From Meghimatium bilineatum (Eukaryota > Mollusca > Gastropoda > Stylommatophora > Philomycidae), in assembly GCA_034231615.1 (NCBI GenBank), contig CM067322.1, positions 61,829,032 to 61,893,031 on the forward strand: 64,000 nucleotides of DNA, in the 5' to 3' direction. The position numbers and the translations under genes are program-made. Below, piece by piece: positions 59,301-64,000 of this stretch; position 1 is the stretch's first letter; each line of letters begins with the position of its first letter. The notes under the pieces were generated by a model. That model saw nothing but the letters and a program-made list of their open reading frames with translations. It searched no databases and was not told where the DNA came from.

Positions 59301-60864
59301 TGGTTGGATACACAGAAATTGCCAAGAGAAGAACACCCCACATATCTTGAAATCATGCTTGATTGGCAGCTCACCCTCAAGAAGCATGTAGAAAATATCA
59401 AAAATAAAGCACTTAAACAGTTACAACTACTAAAAAGACTCACTGGCACATCTTGGAGATCAGACAAGGATACCCTTAGAGGACTATACCTTGGTTACAT
59501 ACGTTCTGCTTTAGAATATAACAGTGCACTCCTCACAACATGTTCCAAGACAAATGTAGAATCTCTAGACAGAGTGCAGAACAATGCCCTATGTCTTATT
59601 AGTGGAGCATTGAGATCTACACCAATGGCTGCATGTGAAATACATACAAATGTAGAACCCCTTGAGATGTGGAGAAATATGGCTGCAATGGAGGCTTATG
59701 AAAGAAGCAAAAGAATCATTAAAGACCACCCAAATAAACAACTTGTAGAAAACTGGAAACTAAACCACAGAATAAAATAAAAGACAGTTATCACCTTCCA
59801 GACAAGAGACAAGAACTGCAAAGAGTAGAAAAATGTTTACCACCACACGCAGGTTTTAAATTGCCGGAAATCAAAACACAGTTATGATAGAGATAATGCA
59901 ACGAAAAGTTCCGACCCAGTAAGTCTTATGAAAGCAAAACAGAAAACAATAGACACCTACCCAGAACAATGGATTCATGTCTATACTGATGGGTCTGCCT
60001 TCAAAGCCATCATCAAAGCAGGTTATGTTGTCTATATAGAATATCCAGACAAAACATCTGATGAGTTATTTGATGCCTGTGGGGTTATATGTTCTAACTA
60101 TGTAGCTGAAATAACAGCATTAGAAATTGCCTTGTACCACCTGAAGACCATATTTGATGCCTTCCCATCAAAAGTCCAAAACATTGTTATTTTTACAGAC
60201 TCTATGTCTGCTCTCCAAGCACTGGAATGTGATGTACATTGTAAACCTGAGCTAGCTGAAATATACCACCATGCCAACCAGCTGCTCACATCTTATGATG
60301 TCAACATTGTTATGCAGTGGATTCCTGGCCACTCAAACACACCTGGTAATGATAAGGCAGACAGATTAGCAAAGATGGGAGCACAGCATGAACAGCCTTA
60401 TACAGAAACAACAATGCACACAGTTAAAATGATTCTGAAATCTGTGAACAAAGAAAATTGGATGAACAGATGGGCCATGGGAAACACTGGGAGGGAAATC
60501 TATAAATATATGACCAGCCCAAATCCTAAAGACAATATCAACCTCCTGGAAAGAAAAGGCAGGAGTATCATATTCTGACTGCACACACAACATGTACAGC
60601 TTAACAATCACCTGAACAGAATACAACCACAACACACTCCAGGGTGCCGGATGTGCACTCACCCATATAAAACTGTTGACCACCACCTTTTTGAATGTCC
60701 AGTGCTGGATGACATCAGGAAAATGCTTCTCCCTCCAGGGCCAGATAAATGGAACACATTATATGGAACAAAACAACAGCTCACAAACACATGCATATAT
60801 CACACAATGGCATTGGGTCAAAGGGCATGAGCCCATGGACCGGTGGATCAGCAACCAACCAACC
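56327..60864 (+). mobile_element. LINE-B, essentially full length, inserted in satellite
   Basis: 4538 bp between identical 13-bp ATCAATATTGCTG at 56314-56326 and 60865-60877. 5' region 56327-56890, then EN-RT-RNase H coding and a short 3' end finishing CAACCAACCAACC. The shared 5' start with the derivative at 26873 argues that this is the true 5' end. RNase H after RT and no (A)n tail place it in the I/Jockey-like supergroup. Confidence 0.93.
56892..60830 (+). pseudogene. LINE-B ORF2: endonuclease, reverse transcriptase, RNase H, zinc knuckle
   Basis: Endonuclease from about 57147 (LNILQLNICGIRNKKLELAN, ALLQETI), with GDFKGHSPHWG near 57520 where GDFN.H is usual, and GSDHRPI near 57745. RT: SPGPDEIYNEI near 58470, KSYRPISL after a stop near 58650, AGFRKGSCTEDQL near 58755, FDLQQTYDRVWRKGLL near 58855, EGLPQGSALSCTLFLIYIND near 59020, ALYADDLKIW near 59110. 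RNase H 59928-60578: YTDGSA, AEITALEIAL, FTDSMSALQAL, WIPGHSNTPGNDKADRLAKM. Zinc knuckle near 60645 (CRMCTHPYKTVDHHLFECP). Lesions: stop after NDI at 57354, shift near 57480, stops at 58287 and 58584 (TGA for a probable TGG), 59286, and a gap between RT and RNase H. Endonuclease, RT and RNase H are otherwise readable. Confidence 0.92.
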
Positions 60865-61109
60865 ATCAATATTGCTGTTTAAATAACTCAAGTAAAATGT
60901 CATTAATATTTTCATTCTTCTTTCTATATTATTTCTTAAATAATTAAAGTATAATGTCATTAGTATTTCATTCTTCTATCTATATTCCTGCTTAAATAAC
61001 TAAAGTAAAATGTCATTAGTATTTCATTCTTCTGAGATTTATCTATGTTCCTGCTTAAATAACTAAAGTAAAATGTCATTAGTATTTCATTCTTCTGGAA
61101 TTTATCTAT
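60865..61109. repeat. 63-bp satellite array, third block
   Basis: About four units directly after LINE-B. Confidence 0.92.
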
Positions 61110-61563
61110 CATCATCATCAAGTGCCGTCTCCGCAACGAAGGTTGGCTGCAACGTATCTCCAACATCTCCTGTCTCTTGTCTTGGTGGTGCACTCTGCTA
61201 GACTGTAACCTGTCCATCGTGTAATTTTACTCTCCCACTTGTATCTCTGCCTACCTCTTGCTCGCTTCCCTTTGACTTTACCCTCAAGTAAGGTCTTCAA
61301 TAGGGTGTCATGTCTTTTAATGTGTCCAAAGTATTTTATTTGCCTGATCTTTATTTCTCTTAGTAGTTCTTTCTTCATATTAAGTGTTTTTAGCACCTCT
61401 TTATTTGTTTTCTTCTCTTTCCATGATGTTCTCCCTATTCTATATACCCACATCTCAAAGGCATCAATTTTGTCTTCTAATTGTTTATTTAGTGTCCATG
61501 TTTCTGAGCCATACATTAATATGGAATAGATGTAGCATTTTATAATTCTCATTTTTAACTTGT
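61110..61563 (-). mobile_element. 5'-truncated LINE family G, 454 bp, intact 144-codon end
   Basis: Flanked by TGGAATTTATCTAT at 61096-61109 and 61564-61577, with an (ATC)n tail at 61110-61121. An unbroken minus-strand frame (61552-61118) reads [49 protein letters not shown] and RCWRYVAANLRCGDGT before the stop. The intact frame, clear target repeats and position inside the satellite mark a recent insertion. Confidence 0.92.
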
Positions 61564-61632
61564 TGGAATTTATCTATACTCCTGCTTAAATAACTAAAGT
61601 AAAATATCAGTAGTATTTCATTCTTGTGAAAA
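61564..61632. repeat. 63-bp satellite, last unit
   Basis: One further unit, ending at ATTTCATTCTTGTGAAAAGC. Confidence 0.85.
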
Positions 61633-61839
61633 GCATTCAACTGCTGCACTAAACTCTGGGATCACCACCCAGTATGCCTGACCTGGTCATGAACAGTTTG
61701 TCACATGACTCACAACATTGTGAAACTATCTACTCAGCTCATTGGTAGCATATCCTATTCAGGACATAGCCATCAACCCAGCATTTTTTGGCTTTAGTGA
61801 TTTTCTAGGCAATGTAAATATGTTCAGTAGTTTGTCGTG

Positions 61840-61900
61840 GCTTTCTGAATGATCTGGGTGCTCAAATCCCTGTTGCAGGGATCAAACTTGGTGTCTTTGT
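61840..61900 (-). mobile_element. Possible tRNA-derived SINE head
   Basis: Minus strand AAGTTTGATCCCTGCAACAG resembles a B box. No clear A box. Confidence 0.25.
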
Positions 61901-62154
61901 TGTTACAGAATGGCTCTGTCCCACTTTACCAAAGAACCAGACTCAGTTCATACACATACTAAATTGACAGACACGCATTAGTGTTAATACCGTGTGGTTA
62001 TTCTTGTGTTAGAGTAATACATGTGAATATCTTCATGTGAACGAATGGGTATAAAAATACATGTATATATCTCTATGTGTGCGAATGTTCATGTTATATT
62101 CATTCATGTGAGAAAATGTCGCCAGAGGTGTGTCCTATCCCCTCTACTTTCTAT

Positions 62155-62212
<58 letters not shown>
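62155..62212. repeat. (TA)n microsatellite
   Basis: About 27 uninterrupted TA units, followed by TATATATG variants to about 62230. Confidence 0.95.
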
Positions 62213-62215
<3 letters not shown>

Positions 62216-62374
62216 CAATATATATATGTTGTTGTGTGTGCAGTTACCTATATACATGTATGTGTCTGTATTCCTATATATGCTGTGATATCAGTATATA
62301 CTTTTATATATGTCTAGATATTTGTGGACATATAAAAGAGCGTAATAAAGATGACTTGAAAGAAATTTATTTTT

Positions 62375-62800
62375 TTTAACAAAAAAGCTGCTCACCCGCA
62401 TCAGAAAGAGACAGTACACATTTTTTGGACATATCATGAGAACAGGAAAGAGGGAACACACCATGACAACAGACAAGTTGAGGAGCAAGAAGGGTCAGTC
62501 AGTCAGTTTCTCTTTTGCCAAGTTTGGCACATAGGGCAGATGTCATAGTTCTCCATGCCTGTCGGTCAGTTGCTAGGGATTGCAGGTCTTGTGCATTTAT
62601 GCCTGTTGATATTAATTCATTTATAAATTAGAAGGGTAGGGAAGGACAAAGAGAGAAGATGCTGGACAACCTAGCATTGTGGCATAGAAGAACATCCGTA
62701 TTGGAAATTATTGACTGCACATGAAACAGAAGGCTGTTGATAAACATACCCAATGTCACATGGCATGGACCATAAGAAGAAATGATTGACAGCACACGTA
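62375..62800 (+). mobile_element. LINE 3' fragment interrupted by another LINE end
   Basis: KKLLTRIRKRQYTFFGHIMR, TGKREHTMTTDKL before 62490 and, from 62640, GRQRE-like sequence and a MSHGMDH segment: one post-RT tail in two halves. The split is caused by 62494-62632. Confidence 0.65.
62494..62632 (-). mobile_element. Nested LINE-D C-terminus, 140 bp
   Basis: Minus strand [41 protein letters not shown] and stop near 62500; the same end as LINE-D at 25860-25970. Likely target repeat AGAAGGGT on both sides. Confidence 0.78.
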
Positions 62801-63029
62801 ATATTTGAATTATTTACAGAATATATTTGAATTATTATTATTATATATTTATTTTGTTTGTAAAGGTGACATTTCCGTGCGTATCTTTGTTAAATTAATT
62901 ATATAGTATTTTGCATTTTAGTGTATATAGTTGTCTTGCTATGACCTGATCTATCTGCATACTGAATTTACAAACCAATATTTTGGTAATTGTTTCATAA
63001 TTTATCTTACCTTGTATCCCTCTTTTCAG
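62801..63029 (+). other. Intron end before the FOXRED1-like exon
   Basis: AT-rich, with a pyrimidine tract ACCTTGTATCCCTCTTTTCAG just before the exon. This supports a real 3' splice site. Confidence 0.6.
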
Positions 63030-63296
63030 ATAAAAACTGCTTGGGTTGACTACAACGACTGCAATTTCTTTGACCATAACCTGGTGGTTGGACCTCATCT
63101 TTACCTGAAAAACTTCATTTTTGCCAATGGATTGGGTGTACATGGGTTACAACATGCTATTGGCATCAGTCGTGCAATCACAGAGTTCATTTTTGATGGA
63201 AATTATGTAACAATTGATTTGGAGAGGTTTCATTTTGACAGATTTATAACAGGGGATCCAGTAAAAGAGGAGATGAATCTTCATTATAGCAGATAG
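63030..63296 (+). CDS. FOXRED1: Last coding exon of a FOXRED1-like FAD oxidoreductase (partial gene)
   Basis: Acceptor TCTTTTCAG is followed by an 88-codon open frame ending TAG at 63294-63296. FOXRED1 is a mitochondrial FAD-dependent oxidoreductase-fold protein needed for complex I assembly. The exon matches its C-terminus: AW.DYND.N.FDHN, VVGPH, then FANGLGVHGLQHAIGISRA, a conserved TIDL and a final F.FDRFI.GD segment. It differs from the usual form GFSGHGLQ.AP..GRA at residues normally conserved (G to V before HG; the Pro lost; G to S before RA). So this is either a diverged gene or a decaying copy. No other exon of it could be recognised; upstream exons may be short and scattered or outside the window. 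Confidence 0.72.
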   Translation: MKTAWVDYNDCNFFDHNLVVGPHLYLKNFIFANGLGVHGLQHAIGISRAITEFIFDGNYVTIDLERFHFDRFITGDPVKEEMNLHYSR

Positions 63297-63309
63297 TTTT
63301 AATTCTGTA

Positions 63310-63845
63310 TCTCCACCAAGGTTTTTTTTAGAAAAAGTCCTAATTAGAACTCACTGTAAGAATGGAAGATTTGTTAACTTAACAGTTCTGTGAGTGTCTC
63401 CGCCAAGATTTGTTCATTCATGTCATATTTAGAACTCACTGTAAGAATGGAAAATTTATTGATGTATAATTATTTGGGTGTCTCCGCCAAGATTTTTTCA
63501 GACCTGTCATATTTAGAACTCACTGTAAGAATGGAAGAATTATTGACAACAGTTTTGTGAGTGTCTCCGCCAAGGTTTTTTAAGACCTGTCATATTTAGA
63601 ACTCACTGTAAGAATGGAAGATTTATTGACTTAACAGTTCTGTGTCTCCGCCAAGATTTTTTCAGTCATGCCATATTTAGAACTCACTGTAAGAATGGAA
63701 GATTTATTGGTGTATAATTCTTTGAGTGTCTCCACCAAGATTTTTTCAGACCTGTCATATTTAGAACTCACTGTAAGAATGGAAAATTTATTGGCTTAAC
63801 AGTTCTGTGAGTGTCTCCGCCAAGGTTTTTTAGTCTTGTCACATG
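63310..63845 (+). repeat. About 84-bp tandem repeat, 6.4 copies, after the FOXRED1-like stop
   Basis: Units start near 63310, 63397, 63481, 63564, 63645, 63729 and 63814 (partial). Each begins TCTCCGCCAAG, then a T-run, TCATATTTAGAACTCACTG, TAAGAATGGAA and a variable end. Two end types alternate: TTAACAGTTCTGTGAGTG and GTGTATAATT(C/A)TTTG. The array starts 14 bases after the stop codon, so it would lie in the 3' UTR. Confidence 0.9.
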
Positions 63846-64000
63846 GAAATATACAGCTGTAAGTTGTAGGCTGAACTTACTCCTGCCACCTAAGCACTAC
63901 AAACATTTACTACATTATTTGGTAACCAGTTTTACATCTAAAGCAGAAGAGGCAAACCTAATTTTGTCAGCTAGCTAAATTTAAAATTGCACATCAAGCT
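63846..64000. other. Right edge, no feature seen
   Basis: Ordinary AT-rich DNA after the tandem repeats. It may be the rest of the 3' UTR of the FOXRED1-like gene. Confidence 0.3.

Overview
Kind of sequence. This is an AT-rich window from an animal nuclear genome, probably a protostome invertebrate; a lophotrochozoan such as a mollusc is my best guess and is not proven. The evidence is spliced host exons with GT-AG introns of several kb, tRNA-derived SINEs, many decayed non-LTR retrotransposons, cut-and-paste DNA transposons with intact ends, and satellite arrays. There is nothing bacterial or viral here: no operons, no CRISPR arrays, no phage genes.

Host genes. Two can be supported. (1) A complete seven-exon gene on the minus strand, start codon at 46863 and stop at 18387, encodes a 217-residue Qb-SNARE of the VTI1B type. 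It was rebuilt from splice sites whose reading phases agree at every junction. Its six introns cover about 28 kb and hold most of the mobile elements. (2) At the right edge, 63030-63296 (+) is the last coding exon of a FOXRED1-like FAD-dependent oxidoreductase. It is followed at once by an array of about 84-bp tandem repeats.

Mobile and repeated DNA, left to right. 1-3.3 kb: LINE fragment, tRNA-type SINE, and a pogo/Tigger-like transposon (1712-3223). 3.5-6.4 kb: two TA-flanked MITEs and SINE pieces. 7.4-9.5 kb: LINE tail, then a mariner (7701-9518) split by a near-perfect hairpin insertion of about 580 bp. 9.7-12.8 kb: LINE 3' fragments. 14.0-15.2 kb: first copy of a 1.2-kb GC-richer non-coding retroposon (second copy 44.9-46.1 kb). 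15.3-16.3 kb: a 55-bp perfect inverted repeat around 0.9 kb. 18.9-21.4 kb: LINE reverse transcriptase remnants, one chimeric. 21.7-22.1 kb: a 24-bp minisatellite. 24.1-27.7 kb: LINE, SINEs and an internally deleted LINE derivative with its own target duplication. 29-31.5 kb: LINE and mariner remains. 33-40 kb: LINE RNase H fragments and a TTAA-flanked piggyBac-type non-autonomous element (36855-38195). 40.3-42.7 kb: second pogo-like element with nested insertions. 47.25-50.57 kb: a nearly whole hAT element set in poly-C. 50.9-53.56 kb: a broken piggyBac. 53.57-61.63 kb: a 63-bp satellite array interrupted by three LINEs, one of them essentially full length (56327-60864).

How it fits together. 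VTI1B is a membrane-trafficking SNARE whose introns act as a landing zone for retroposons. The insertions can often be ordered because target-site duplications and nesting survive: hairpin into mariner, LINE-B into satellite, SINE into the flank of a LINE derivative. Several non-coding elements (SINEs and the 1.2-kb retroposon) end in a similar 3' motif and simple tail, suggesting one LINE mobilised them. All element coding regions I could read contain stops or frameshifts, except short truncated ends.
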